Assembly: GCA_003290165.1 (NCBI GenBank)
Contig: QNQO01006983.1
Location: 60,125-124,124 of the forward strand
Direction: 5' to 3'
DNA: 64,000 bases
Origin: Berberis thunbergii
Lineage: Eukaryota > Streptophyta > Magnoliopsida > Ranunculales > Berberidaceae
The position numbers were made by a program, and so were the translations under genes. Below the pieces are notes generated by a model. It did no database searches, was not told the origin of the DNA, and worked only from the letters and a program-made list of their open reading frames with translations. Positions 32,033-43,621 of this stretch are shown one piece after another. Numbering within the stretch: position 1 is the first letter of the stretch; each line of letters starts with the position of its first letter.

Positions 32033-33610
32033 TTTTTTTAATGAAATAAAACACTTAGTAAAGAAAGACAAGAAAAAATGAAAAATATTACAGCTGAACG
32101 AAATGCTCAAAAAACAAAGGGAAACAGAAAATTACAATACGAGACATCAAAGACAAAGCAAACTAATCGCCTAAAATTAACTTATCCCAGTCCATGAAAA
32201 TCTTCCCAAGGAGTAGCCCACTGGATCGCCACAATTTTGATCATATTCCAAAGTTTGATCCAACCTTTCACCCTAAATATATTGTTATTCCTCTCCTTCA
32301 TCACCCACGGGGAAATCAAGAGGTCTAATCTAATAGCATGTACTGCTCGCAGAGAAAGACCTAGAATGCCATTGGAGGAACCATTTCATGAGATCACCAT
32401 TAGGGAGAAACAACCATCTTGATTCAGATGCAATTGCCGCCCAAATTCCAATAGCAAGGGGGCACTCGAGGAAGAGATGGAGAGTGGATTCTGATCCTGC
32501 TTCATACATGGGGCATTCGTTGGTGATGAGCAAATCTCTATTGGGTAAATTGGCCGAAGCAAGATTTTTCATGGGCTAACGTCCATAGGAAGAAATTTCG
32601 GCGAGGAGGGGTTTACTTTTTCCAAAAGAAATTGTTTGAGAAGGGGATGAGAGGCTGACAAGTAATTGTGTTTGACGTGCTGGGTTGAAAGAACTAAGTT
32701 TGCTATAGAAATCTTTAACAGTGAAGATGTTTGACTTATGATCTTATATCGACTTGTCCTGATTCTCATCAAGCACAACCGAATTGAGAATGGCGAGCAA
32801 CTCGTTCATTATGTTCACCTAAGAATCTTTTAGACCCCTTCAAAGACTCAAATCCCAGCTACTATTCTTCCCGTTGTTCACTCTGAAAGTAGAGATGGGT
32901 CCTTATCCTCCAGATATAAGAGAATCCATCTTGGTGCAGTTCGTTCTATAATCAATTTATATTTCCAGAAATCCACTCTCGACACTTTACCCACTTAAAA
33001 AGAAGATGAAGTTTGAATCGTACAAAATAGCTAGCCAGAGAGCGCACCCGTTAAGGTAATTCTGAGCCTTTAGTGAATCAGCCAAACCCTTCCAAACCAT
33101 ACACTTCAATTCTATAATTCTTCTCAAGAAAGCATTGTCTTCAAAATCAAATCTCCACAACCACCTCTCCAGTAGGGCATAATTAGTGTTTTTAATTTCT
33201 CTAATTTCTAATCCTTCAAAAATTTTGGGAAGACATACCGTACGCCAATTGATTAAATAGTATCTTTTTGGTCCTGTCAAAGAAGTACCTCACAAAATTT
33301 TGAGGAAGATTTTTTTCAGTTGTTTTGGCCAATGAAACAGAGATGGTGATCAAAGAGAGGATGAAGATGAGAATAATAGCCAATGTGCTTTGATGAGTAA
33401 GTCAACCTGCTTTTGATAAGTATCCACCTTTCCATACTGCTAGTCTCGACTTAAGTTTATCATTTCTTCTGTAGCTATACCCACAAAAGCAGCCAACTCT
33501 TTTATGTCTTCGATTTCCTCTATAGGATCAAGAACTGTTTTGTGAAAACTAACCCTCAAGCCAGAAATCACTTTAAACCAGGTCCACATGTTTCTGAGTA
33601 TCACATTTGG
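32033..33610 (-). pseudogene. 5'-truncated LINE fragment (RT C-terminus, zf-RVT)
   Basis: The minus-strand order is as follows. A segment with VISGLRVSFHKTVL (about 33590-33540) resembles the 'F...SGL.iN..KS' RT motif. INWRTVCLPK...GLEIREIKNTNYALLERWLWRF (33260-33150) follows, and then zf-RVT with LHLFLECPLAIGIW (32490-32440). The plus-strand T-run at 32033-32039 is the poly(A) tail. It is the same class as the LINEs at 21.7 and 45.5 kb but a different family by sequence. Many frame breaks are present. Confidence 0.8.
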
Positions 33611-34565
33611 TATGAGCCAGGCTCAGGGATCTGAATCTGTAATTCAACTCCAGGGCGTTCATGGGTCACAACAGGCTGTTCACTGTGAGCAGTGCAACGG
33701 CTTGGTGTTCTAGCTCCAAGGTTTTTAATCACGGAGTTGTGACGTGACATGAGGCGTAAGCCTCAAGATATCCAGCATAAGAATTTTATAGGTGAATGTT
33801 TAAAGTAAAGCAAACAGAAAAAATAATAAAATAAATAACACTTAAATTAAAAGAAATATTAAATGCTTCATGATGTAACATCCAAAACGAGAAATGCATA
33901 AGTCAAACAGCAAACTTACAACTTCCATGACCTGTATCTAAATCAATCGTCCTTCACAATCAAGAAGATTCCCAAATGTGCTTTTGTTCGCTTAGGGTTT
34001 GAAAATGGCAAGTAACTAAAGGGTCAGTTCAGGGCCCTTGTCTTTTCACATTTTCAGGGGGACAGATGACAAGTTTCCAAACGTACGCCTTAGTAAAATC
34101 TACACCTCAACCTATATTTTTAGGTGTTCTGCTAATGTTTCACATCAAGGCACCTATGATGCATACGTTTCACAATCTTTTAAAGGAAAAATGTTGAGTT
34201 TAGACTTTAGACCCCCCAAAATATACCACTTCTTGACTGTAGGACCCATATATTTCAAAATGCAATTTTGGGCCTTAAAGTGGCAACGTTTATTGAAATG
34301 AGAAAAATGAACCCATATGCATGGCATGTGCAAAAATTAAAGATTCTAAAACGGGTCTCAGTGCAAGTGTTTAGTAAGATTCATTGTTGAGGATTTAAAC
34401 AAGTTCCTTTGAAGTGAAATCTGTATTTTAAAGGCACGTGAGGGCATTTTAGTCATTTGATCATTTGACATATCCCTCAAGACGAGTGGGGCCTAAACTT
34501 GTACTTCAAAGTATCAGGATCTTAAATTTTGAAGTGGTATTTTTTTTGCTATATTTTTTGGGGCC

Positions 34566-34766
34566 CTATGTAGTCCCAGGTGCTAGGCGAGCCTAGGCGT
34601 CCCGTAGCACCCATGTCAAAAAAATAAAAATTATGTAGTCCTAGGTTGCCTAAGTGGGTGCCTTTGACATTTGTTTTTAACACTTAGGCACGCCTAGGCT
34701 AGATGAGGCAGTAAAGGTCTTTGTCACCAACCTAGCTCGCCTAGGCGTCATTCGAGACTACATAGC
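34566..34766. mobile_element. ~200-bp MITE with ctatgtagtc ends
   Basis: The left end ctatgtagtcccaggtgctagg and the right end ...gtcattcgagactacatag are inverted repeats with inner ctaggcgagcctaggcg motifs. An internal copy of 'atgtagtcctagg' is at 34635. Confidence 0.55.
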
Positions 34767-35867
34767 TACATAGCTTGCCTAAAGTCATAATTTCCCTTTT
34801 TAGAACCTAGCTAGCTTCCCTACAGTTTTTATAAATATCATGTGCAGAAATTGTACCTAATGGATGATAGTGACATTTAGGCTGAGCTATGAATCGGAGC
34901 CTGCACAAGCAGATCAACATTGCAGTGTATTTTTTATTTTTTTCTTAATCACTCGAACAAATAGGCAACAAAAAAAAAGGGAAACCATAGTTACTGAGGT
35001 CATAGGAAATGTCACTTCATTATGTTGGTGGATCCGACAATATAAACCATAAAGCTTCAAAGTACTCATTAACTTTTTTAGTCGCTTTGTATTTATGTTG
35101 TCTAAAGCTCCGCCGCAACTACGATGCAACTCTTGAAGCTCCATTTTTTTAATATGCTGCTTCGCTTCAGAACCTTAAAAACTTTTGGAACTTCCTAGCG
35201 CATAACACAACATTTCAATTGGGCAATAAGGTGCATGCTAATGATTTATACAAGTAACAATAACCAATAGTTTACTAGTATTTTATTTAGTTATTGTATT
35301 TAACAATGTAAGGACTCGTAGTATACATGGTTCCGCCTCGACTTCGTAGCAACTCTGCCGCGACTCTCAAGGTTTCTAAAGCGGTTGTTATCGTTTTGCC
35401 CCACTTCATGCCCATACGACCTAGCTCCGTAATAAATCAGATTTAATTATCAGTTATCACTATGCTCCAATAACCACTTGTTCTTAGAATTGTTTCAATT
35501 GGTGATTTGGCACGAGTTGCCGAATTGTATTCATTGTGAACGAACAAATTTATGATTCAAGACCTTGATGTTGGTTCTTGGTGCCGTGGAAGTGCCACAA
35601 ACAAGAACAAGGAATCATCGATAATTTATACTCAGCTTTTCTCATGGTAGACTTGCCTTGGCTTTCCAATTTAAATTAACTCTTTGACAACTTAGTCGTT
35701 TATTGGTAAATTATAAAAATTTAAAATGGAAGGGAGCAATTGGTGAAAAAAAAATACTAGTGAAGCAATTTATATGAAATCTGTCTAAATTATCCATGAT
35801 GTTCACCATCAATATACAACTTATATAAGAGATGTCATGGCTGAACCACCATTCTTAGCCCTAATGT

Positions 35868-36060
35868 ATTTCTCAAAGGAACTCACTATGGAATGTGATG
35901 TGTCTGGCAATAGAAGTGGTACAGTGTTGATGCAACAAGCAAACGTTTTGGGCTTCTAAGTGAAGACCTAAAAGGTGTGTCTTCTCCGATTATGAAAAGA
36001 AATTGTTAGCTCTTAAACGCATTAAAGAAAAATTAAAATCATTTTATCTGTTGGGTAAAC
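35868..36060 (+). pseudogene. Ty3/gypsy RNase H scrap
   Basis: The plus-strand frames read TMECDVSGNRSGTVLMQ, matching the catalytic 'TDAS..G.GAVLMQ' start of gypsy RNase H. A shifted segment follows with a KEIVSS/LAL-type helix. No flanking LTR was found. Confidence 0.65.
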
Positions 36061-36403
36061 TACCCAAAATCAATAAGTCTGGGAATGAATTTCAACAAAA
36101 GAGGGTCGCCAAGTCATCAAATTTCCCAAATTTTTGAAAACAGATTATCATGAAATACAAGGAAGGAGCCTAGATGACATTATGAGTATGACGTGTGTCT
36201 TACTTGTGTGTTATATGCAATCTCTTTGGTTTAGTTGGTTGGAACTAGTTAATTTAGCTATGGGTGTTGGGAGCGTCTGTGATAGTTGCTAAACGTGATC
36301 TAGTTGATTTGAGTGTTTGCAGAAATTCAGTAATCAGTCAGGTGTGTAATGTGAAATGGAAAAAAAAAAAAAAAAAAATGAAAAGGAATTGCGAGTGAAG
36401 TAC

Positions 36404-36748
36404 CTGATCACGAAGAGGGACATTAACAATGCGTTCAGGGAGATAAATAAAGGTGCGTTGATTGGTTGTGGATGGGCGACGGATGGTATTGAATCTCTGC
36501 TTACACAAAGGGCAACGAGATTCGACTTTGGACCACTCCATGATACAGACGAAACAGAAATAGTGGTCGCAGCTATCGATCCATCCTCGAAAGCCCTTTC
36601 CGTCCTCTGAGAAGCAAATCCCACAAATGGGGTTGTCGGTGTTTTCGTCAGCTGCAGATATTCTGGGGCGTTTGCACGAGAAATTCTCCTCCATGGTGTC
36701 TCTTCCTCTTCCTCTTGGGGAAGGTTCCTTCTCCTTCCCTTTCTCCAT
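36404..36748 (-). CDS. RING/PHD finger protein, exon 1 (start codon, RING finger)
   Basis: The ATG at 36748-36746 opens 115 codons ending at GATCAG|gtactt, phase 0. The C3HC4 RING has C42, C45, C60, H62, C65, C68, C79 and C82 (ICGIC ... SCDHYFCFVC ... CPLC), the E2-binding fold of an E3 ubiquitin ligase. The N-terminus is Lys/Arg/Glu-rich (possible nuclear signal PRGRGR, KRPR). This ATG is the first in frame. The overlapping frame at 36792 lacks any domain. The exon ends ...PLRDQ, continuing as VWHPHG in exon 2, so the usual family linker between RING and PHD is kept. Confidence 0.88.
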
Positions 36749-37026
36749 TTATGATGATGAATTGGAGGAGTGAACAAGGGCAACCCAATCAAATGAAATG
36801 ACCAGAACCCCCGAATCGATAGATTGATTGACTTCCGTCAAACAGCCCCTCCCCTCTAGATTCATCCAATTGTACCTCGGATCCAAATTACAGACGATAA
36901 AATGGTACTTGCCACCACAAAACTCCATCACTCTTTTAACCCAAAAGAAGTTTATATTTGCACCACTGTTTCTCTCCACACCCACATCTTACCAAAAATA
37001 CGAAATTTTGAGAAAACTTCAAAACT
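36749..37026 (-). promoter_or_regulatory. 5' UTR/promoter region of the RING/PHD gene
   Basis: This 278-bp gap separates the ATG from a hAT element. It contains gattgggttgccc (CCAAT-type, minus strand) about 50 bp upstream of the ATG. No clear TATA box was seen. Any further upstream control must lie in or beyond the transposon. Confidence 0.45.
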
Positions 37027-37969
37027 TGGGGTGGGCACGGGACGGGATGGGACGAGATATACTCATCTCTATCCCATCTTGTTCATACGGGATCGGGACG
37101 AGATGGGAAAAACCTCATCTCGACCTCATCCCATCCTAAATGGGTTCGGGACGTGATCAGCGTGTTGTCTGTGACTGCTGCGAAGATTATCATCATATAA
37201 GAGCGTGAAAAATAACTTTTTTATAATTAGATATAGTTGTGGCATGCAAATATAAGGGTAGCCACTAAATTCCCTAACAATAAAGTCGAGTGGACTGACT
37301 TTTAGAAAATGACATGATAAATGGGACCCACTAAGAGTATTGTGTCGTTGTGATGGCCTCCCAACTGATTTTACAATTTCATTACTGTGGGAAACAAAAT
37401 TCATGGTTCCTTGACAAAATGACATTTCATCTTTTGTTAGGAAAGAAATATAGACATATTGGTGATGCTCTAACATATTCATAATGGTTTACCATCAATA
37501 CATATATTGTAATTAAAATAAATATTTTTACAACCCGGGGCATCTCAAATTCTTGGCTCCACCCCTGAATGTTCCCTTCTGAATATGTATTACTCAGTTA
37601 ATTGTTATTTTTCATCTTCACCTGGGTACTATTAATATTTGGAAGTTAAATAATTTGAGCCACTTTTATTGGGAATCCAAGCAACACTCTGCTATCTTTC
37701 TCTTGCTTAACGAATATTTATTTCTCGAAATAACATTTTTGTTACCACTACAAACACCTTGATTTTATGTCAGTCATCTGTAAGTTTATATGAATAAAAA
37801 AAATATTAATAATAAATATTAAAAAATGGGACGGGATTGGCGGGATTGAAAATTTTCATCCCATTCTAGATCGAGACGGGATGGGATCGGGATGAAATTA
37901 TTCAATCCCATTAAGATCCGAAAAAATCAGGACGGGATCGAGATCACGGGATGGGATGCCCACCCCTAT
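37027..37969. mobile_element. non-autonomous hAT element upstream of the RING/PHD gene
   Basis: The left end is tggggtgggcac and the right end ...gatgcccacccctat. The flanks tcaaaact (37019-37026) and tgaaaact (37970-37977) differ at one base, so this is a slightly decayed 8-bp target duplication. Subterminal 'gggacgggat/atcccatcc' modules match those at 4428-5206. The centre is non-coding. Confidence 0.82.
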
Positions 37970-37977
37970 TGAAAACT

Positions 37978-38660
37978 CTATCTTTTGCCAGTATGAAACC
38001 TAACAATTTTCTTCTCCAAAATCTTTGTGTTTTGCACCAGAATCAAAGGTTTTGAGCTCCAAGAACCTACTTCTTTCACCGATATTTTGTGGACACATTG
38101 TAGAGGCATTTCGAGATGGATTCGAAGGTCAACAACTCTAACCGATATCCCTGCAATTGAATGGATAAGTCTTCGGCCATTATCCCAAACTTAAACACTC
38201 TGATCACCTATATTTTACTATTTTCACAGCTTAAATGGAATCTTTCAAGGGTGGAAAAACACTTACAAAGTTTTAAACGGTTTCAATGAGTTATCGGCCA
38301 AAACCATGGTTATATTAGTCGAAAACTCACCAGAGGAGTTTTCAAACCTATTTTGCAGCAAGAAGTCTTGGAAAACATGATGTTCGAGTTCATTCTAGGT
38401 GAAATGGACATAAATTCAAGTCTCATTGAGTCCATTTAACCTAAAATGATTTTTCAACCAAATTGACACATTGCATTTGATTTATTAAGCATAAAAAAAT
38501 GTTATGATGAGGGACTACATATTTCAACACAAGAATTACTATGTGGGTGTTTTCACATGCACGCGGTAATTTTCCCGTTTATGTTTAATCACCCTAACAT
38601 TTAATTTTTGTGTGGATTCATCACAATGATGTTGGATCTGTTTTGACTAGTTTGTTTGTT
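37978..38660. other. intergenic, no gene recognised
   Basis: No domain, repeat end or RNA gene was recognised. Confidence 0.35.
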
Positions 38661-38669
38661 TTTGTTGTC

Positions 38670-39054
38670 TCTGAGAATGGTTAAATCTTCTACCCAATCA
38701 AAGGTTGTTCCCAAAGAGAATGTGAGACCTAACACTCAATCGAAATTGCGAGTATGATCGATAAGGTCAAACTTGAATTGACTCGCCAAAGCTCGTGCAA
38801 CAGTTCAGGACGAAACTAACTAGAAAACAACACCACAATGTACTCAGCGAGGAAGATTTGATGTCTATTAGAAAGTTTGAACTGGAAATGCTAAAGGAAC
38901 ATGATGACAATGGAGAGACTAAGGATGAAAGGCCAGGTGAGGGGGTCAAGGGTGAGAAATGAAATGTGGTTGAGAGTGATGATGAACATAAAGGATGTAG
39001 ATTCTAACTAGAGGCCATAAATGTGGATGATAGCGATAATGGAGCCATCGTAAA
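38670..39054 (+). pseudogene. decayed reading frame, part 1 (interrupted by LTR element)
   Basis: The plus-strand frames contain an open-looking KSSTQSKVVPKENVRPN segment and, in another frame, an acidic stretch (EEDLMSIRKFELEMLKEH, DERPGEGVKGEK, INVDDSDNG). Several stops are present. The last frame continues into 49878 once the LTR element and one GTAAA copy are set aside. The family is unknown; possibly an old transposon protein. Confidence 0.4.
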
Positions 39055-42000
39055 TGACACGCCCTGAATTTCCAAGACACCGACATATCTCAAAAATCGA
39101 GACGTAATGCCAAAACCTAAACATTTTTTCAAAAGAAAAACATAAGATTCATATAGACAATTCAATAGAATGAGCTAACTCACCATCCTAAAAGACGAGC
39201 ATCAACAACCTAGCTCCACTTGCAGCATCACCACCAACAACAACACCACCTACACCAAGGTAGGAGTACACCCATTTGCCACAAAACAAGCCAACGGGTC
39301 AGCACTAGCTGGTATGAGCAGACCACAAATATATAATAGTACTACACAACCATAGGATGCCATGAGGATGATGATATATATATACGGTGTTCTAAAAATC
39401 GGTCTAGGCGGCCGCCTAGCCGGCGCCTAGGGGCTAGCAGGTGGAAAACCGCCCAGATTAATGTCTGGGCGGCTGTCTGGGCGGTTCTGGGCAATTTGGG
39501 CGGTCTGGGCGGGTCTAGGCGGGTCTGGGCGGTCTAGGCGGTCTAGGAGATTTTTTATTTTTTATTTTTTTATTTTTTAATAAGGTTGATTGTGTTCTTA
39601 TTTTATTTTTCTTACCTATTTTTAGAAATAAACTATTTAATTGTTTTTTTAGAAAATCTCGGGAATGTGCTTTGATGATGATAATGATGATATGTCTAAA
39701 TGTAGCAAAGGATGATTACTTAATGGAATTCTCAAAGGATCTATCGGTACCAATTTTACTAATGTAGATTTTATCAAACATAACTGAGGTTATTCATGCA
39801 ATTTGAAGAAAAATAAAAGAGTACACAAATTCAAATTTATATAAAGTACCCATCATGACCAACTTCAGTCATTTGAGTTTTAATAAATTTTGTTCACGAT
39901 TGTTAATTTTTCATGTTTTTAAATTTTGCATATATATATTGACATTAAATTGGATGTAATTGATAAGGTATTATGCTTAACTTTTGTAAATTATTAAAGT
40001 TATAATACAAAACCTAAGACCGCCCAGGCACCCGCCTAGGCCCCTGGGCGCTAGGCACCTGCTCGCCGCCCGCCCAGCGCCTAGCGATTTTTAGAACACT
40101 GTATATATATATATATATATATATATGAGGTAAACGTACATGCAGCTAATGCATGATATGCAAGATGAAATTAGAGAAATTCACATCAGGTTAAGATTTT
40201 CAATCCAAATGCCATAATTTAAGTCATCAAATTATTTGTCAATTATGAAAATCATCACCAACAGGACTACATCTACACATACCTCTAAACCACCCTAAAG
40301 CAATGTCCTCGGGAATGATTGCTTAGGCTAAATCACCATAAAGCAATGGCTTAGTTTTTCCATCTATGTGAACATACCACATTTTCCTAATGTCATAAGG
40401 GCTCATTTCTCTACATAGTTATGCATCACAAAGCCAAGCAAAAATCTATACTAACTAATGCATCAGGGAAACCATTAGAACTACCAAAGGTATTATATAA
40501 CCGATTTCATAAGGAAAACTCATCATATCACCTCAAAAGCGAGGTTCACATGTTTCGAGGTAAGTCATGTACCTGCACAAAGTATTAATGGGCACCTCCC
40601 TGTCAATCAGTCAGAGAACAAATACAAATTATCACCTATTAGCTACATAAATGCAAAAAAGTTTGTTCTATTTTTTCCCACAATCACACCTAGTCCACGT
40701 GTCAAGCATGTCTCACCTTGACATGCCTCTATACACACATCGAAACCACTTCTGGCATGTATGCCAGGCGGGGTGCCTCCTCTAGGACATACACGTTGCC
40801 ACCAAAGACTGATCGTGCGGCCCAATCACAAATCATAGCGAGCATCAGGGAACATTCAACCCGATTAAAATCCCAAACATCCTCAAGGCCGAGGCAATGA
40901 TCAACCATGTCGGGAGTTCCTTTTTTGGATGTGGAAAATCAAAAATCAAACACCCTCAAGGCCGAGGTAGTTATTAACTACAGCCGGTGGTTCCTTTCTT
41001 GGATGAGAGATCCAACCTCATTCTCAAGGCAACGATGGTATTCCCTACCAAGGTTTTACTTAGTTCCTAGTGTTAAACGTGTGATATGCACCAAACACAG
41101 TATGCATATCCATCTGGCTAAAGTTACGGGAAAATATAGTCTAAATGATGCAAAGCAATTACTGAAATAATCCTAAATATTATCCATGAGATATTCAATG
41201 ATTTTCCACACATATACATAAATACTCTCAGGGCTCTATTGACCCATCACAAGTGTCAAGTTAACTAACATAACTACTCCAGACCCATTCATAACCATAG
41301 TAGTATATCGCACAACATTGACATGCATAAATAGTCAGTTCAGAATATTCATTCCATGGTATCCATCTTATACACCATTTCACAACTAGTTTATATTTAC
41401 CATTTTGTAAATAAAAACATCGCCATGGACAAATTCATGGATCAAATTCACTTCACAATCCAATCTATTTCATAGGCGTGTTCATATCATTCCATTGGTT
41501 TCATGCCATAATCAAATAACTCATCAACTACACAACTTCTCGGATCTTTATATTACAACTCGGAAACATTTAAACCAAAAACCCTTTAACAACATGCATG
41601 TCAAAGTTTGTATTTCAACAAGAAGTACAAGCCATCATAAGCATGCAACTTAGTTACACAAACATGAATTCAATGAAAGCATCAAAATAATCAACTCGAA
41701 AATTAAAGCCAAACACCTTTATAAACCTAGAATACATGAGAAACTTATGATGGACTCCAAACCACATATATAATAAACTCCAACGATACTCAAATTTCAC
41801 CATTTCACCTAAATTAAACTTTAACATACCCATGCAGAACTGAAATGATACTAAAAACCTTAAATCCAGAATTTTACAACTACTCAAAGTAAGAATTTCA
41901 TAGATGATTGCCCTAAAACCTACATGCAAGCTTAAATCAAAGTTAAAAACCCATGAAGTGAAGGTTACCTAGCGTCTCACTCACCTAGTTTGTCAAAATC

Positions 42001-42828
42001 AAGCTCCATAATCCACCTAAAACGAACCCCAAATACAAAAATCAATTCACGAATAGTATACAAGAACCACACATACAGCTCCATGCAATAATTTCGAGTA
42101 TAAAACTCATTTTATTTCAAAGAAAAATGTTTTAAACTACTAATTGAAACTCGGATCCGAAATTTAACATTAAGTATGACCTAACTCACTTGAAATTCGT
42201 CGGAATCAACTCGACAAGTTCCCCCAACACTTTGAACCATGGATCGAAGCTCACCTGCAAGTCATAAGGCAAAACTATCGTCGAACCTCACCCTCCATTT
42301 TTTTTCTAAAATTTCCTGCCAGCAAATCGACCACCTCTGCATGTGGGGGTTTACCAACTCCAAACGCCAGTAATGACATCACCAAAGGGCTTGATCGTAG
42401 CGAAGCTACTCGCTCGACCTCAAACGACTCCGATCGAGCTCTCAAATGGATACACTCTGATTTTTTGGGCAGAAAATGAGCGGGAAAGGAAATAGGAGGA
42501 AGAATAGGGGAAATGAATAAGAGAATATGAGGTTTCGGGTGGAGAAATTTGCCATGAAACTCAATCATAGAGAAAAAGAAAGGGATTTGCTAAGGGGAGA
42601 AAATGCACAGTGAGAAATGAGGAGGAGGAAGATAAAATGGGGAGATATCTGTTTTTATTTTGGGTGACTATTTACCCCAATAAAATTTCTGAGGGCACCC
42701 CATCTAAAAAATTCAAAAAAAATTCTAGAAAAATCATTTAAATTCTAGGAAATTTAAAATCAATTTTTTAAATTGAAAAACTCAAAAAAATTAAGTGAAT
42801 GAGTCAAACGAAACTTATGGGTATTACA
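39055..42828 (-). repeat. 3' LTR of LARD-like element (with hAT insert)
   Basis: It aligns to 43622-45476 and 48785-49872 throughout and is interrupted by the hAT MITE 39385-40101. The outermost bases are TGACACGCCC (a T>A change from TGTCAC) and GTATTACA. Confidence 0.9.
39385..40101. mobile_element. 717-bp hAT MITE inside LTR
   Basis: The perfect inner terminal repeats GTGTTCTAAAAATCG and CGATTTTTAGAACAC are followed by C(G/A)-type outer bases. GC-rich subterminal 'ctaggcgg/ccgcctag' and 'gggcggtc' arrays follow, with an AT-rich core. It sits in a TA-repeat tract, so the 8-bp target copy (tatatata) cannot be distinguished. It is absent from the equivalent site of the other LTR (about 43950). 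Confidence 0.9.
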
Positions 42829-43621
42829 TCATACACACCTCAAAAGAAATCTCATCCTTGAGATTAAACTCAACATAGATGCCCGCAACACAACAAGTAT
42901 ATTTATCAACGCCATACACACCTCGAAAGGATGAATGTTATAACACAACAATTTCTAAAATCTCAAGCACATATTCCAACGTGGAACTAAACCACACAAT
43001 GAAAACGTCACACTACCATGACCAACCTATACAACATCCCAAAAACTCATAAATAGGGTGACATCCAAAAACATTAGAATATCAAGTATTTCTTAAAATG
43101 CATTACCTCCTACCTAGTACACTGCAAATGCATATACAAACACTATAACTTAGGTTGCAACTTTCACACTATCATATATATCCTACCAGAGATGCAATGT
43201 ACTAGTACCACAAACCTACACACACATACAAACCATAACACATCTATCACCAACCTCACACTAACAAAAATAGCCTAAGCATAAAACAAAAACTTACAAC
43301 AAGTATCTCAAGTTTCAACTACTCACAAACAGAGTAAATATGCATGAAAGAAACTCAATCTTATCAACAATGCCTAGACGAAATGCAGTATATCGAATAA
43401 GGTATAATTATGTAGACATCTGAAATACTCCAATATAACTTAAGAAAGTAGATATCAAGCCCTAAAACTACTCTACACAACGTCTCCAATCTTCAAAAAA
43501 CAAATCAAATAAAAAAAATCGTTAACACAACAAGAAAAAGTCATTAACTCCACTACCCATTCCACATCTGAGGAAACGTTGAACTCCCTCATCAACGCTA
43601 ATTAAGACCTTGATACCAAAC
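42829..43621 (-). other. non-coding interior of LARD-like element
   Basis: This is 793 bp of AT-rich sequence with no open frame and no gag/pol similarity. Confidence 0.75.
43606..43621 (-). promoter_or_regulatory. primer-binding-like site of LARD-like element
   Basis: The minus strand reads GTTTGGTATCAAGG directly after the LTR end ...GCGTGACA. TGGTATCA matches the first eight bases of the tRNA-Met primer site; the following bases do not. Confidence 0.6.

Larger units (their letters stand above)
28545..36403 (-). other. intron 1 of the RING/PHD gene (7859 bp)
   Basis: The donor is GATCAG|gtactt (36403) and the acceptor catatggtttgcag (28545). It holds a Ty3/gypsy element, a LINE fragment, a gypsy RNase H scrap, a MITE and AT-rich DNA. 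The stretches 33610-34560 and 34770-35860 show only short gene-unlike sequence with 'ccgcctcgacttcg'-style motifs near 35090-35400. Confidence 0.82.
21183..36748 (-). other. RING + PHD finger protein gene (three exons, whole span)
   Basis: The gene model has exon 1 36748-36404, exon 2 28544-26987 and exon 3 21433-21183, with GT..AG introns of 7859 and 5553 bp. The joints are in phase (phase 0 after exon 1, phase 1 after exon 2), and the total is 2154 nt or 717 aa plus stop. The protein has an N-terminal C3HC4 RING, a central PHD finger, a Ser/Gln/Lys-rich middle with tandem repeats, and a conserved C-terminal 'ATHTILAACG..H' to 'LMRNSC.ECF' block. This matches uncharacterised plant 'PHD and RING finger domain-containing' proteins. 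It probably binds histone tails and acts with ubiquitin ligase activity in the nucleus. No in-frame stop is seen in any exon. Both introns are packed with transposons. Confidence 0.85.

Noticed and set aside
33720..35410. A single large hAT-like element bounded by 'ccaaggtttttaatcacgg' and 'gactctcaaggtttctaaagc'
   Set aside because: The motifs are suggestive but not convincing inverted repeats, and no 8-bp duplication was found.
36356..36610. 84-codon plus-strand frame
   Set aside because: Antisense to the RING exon.
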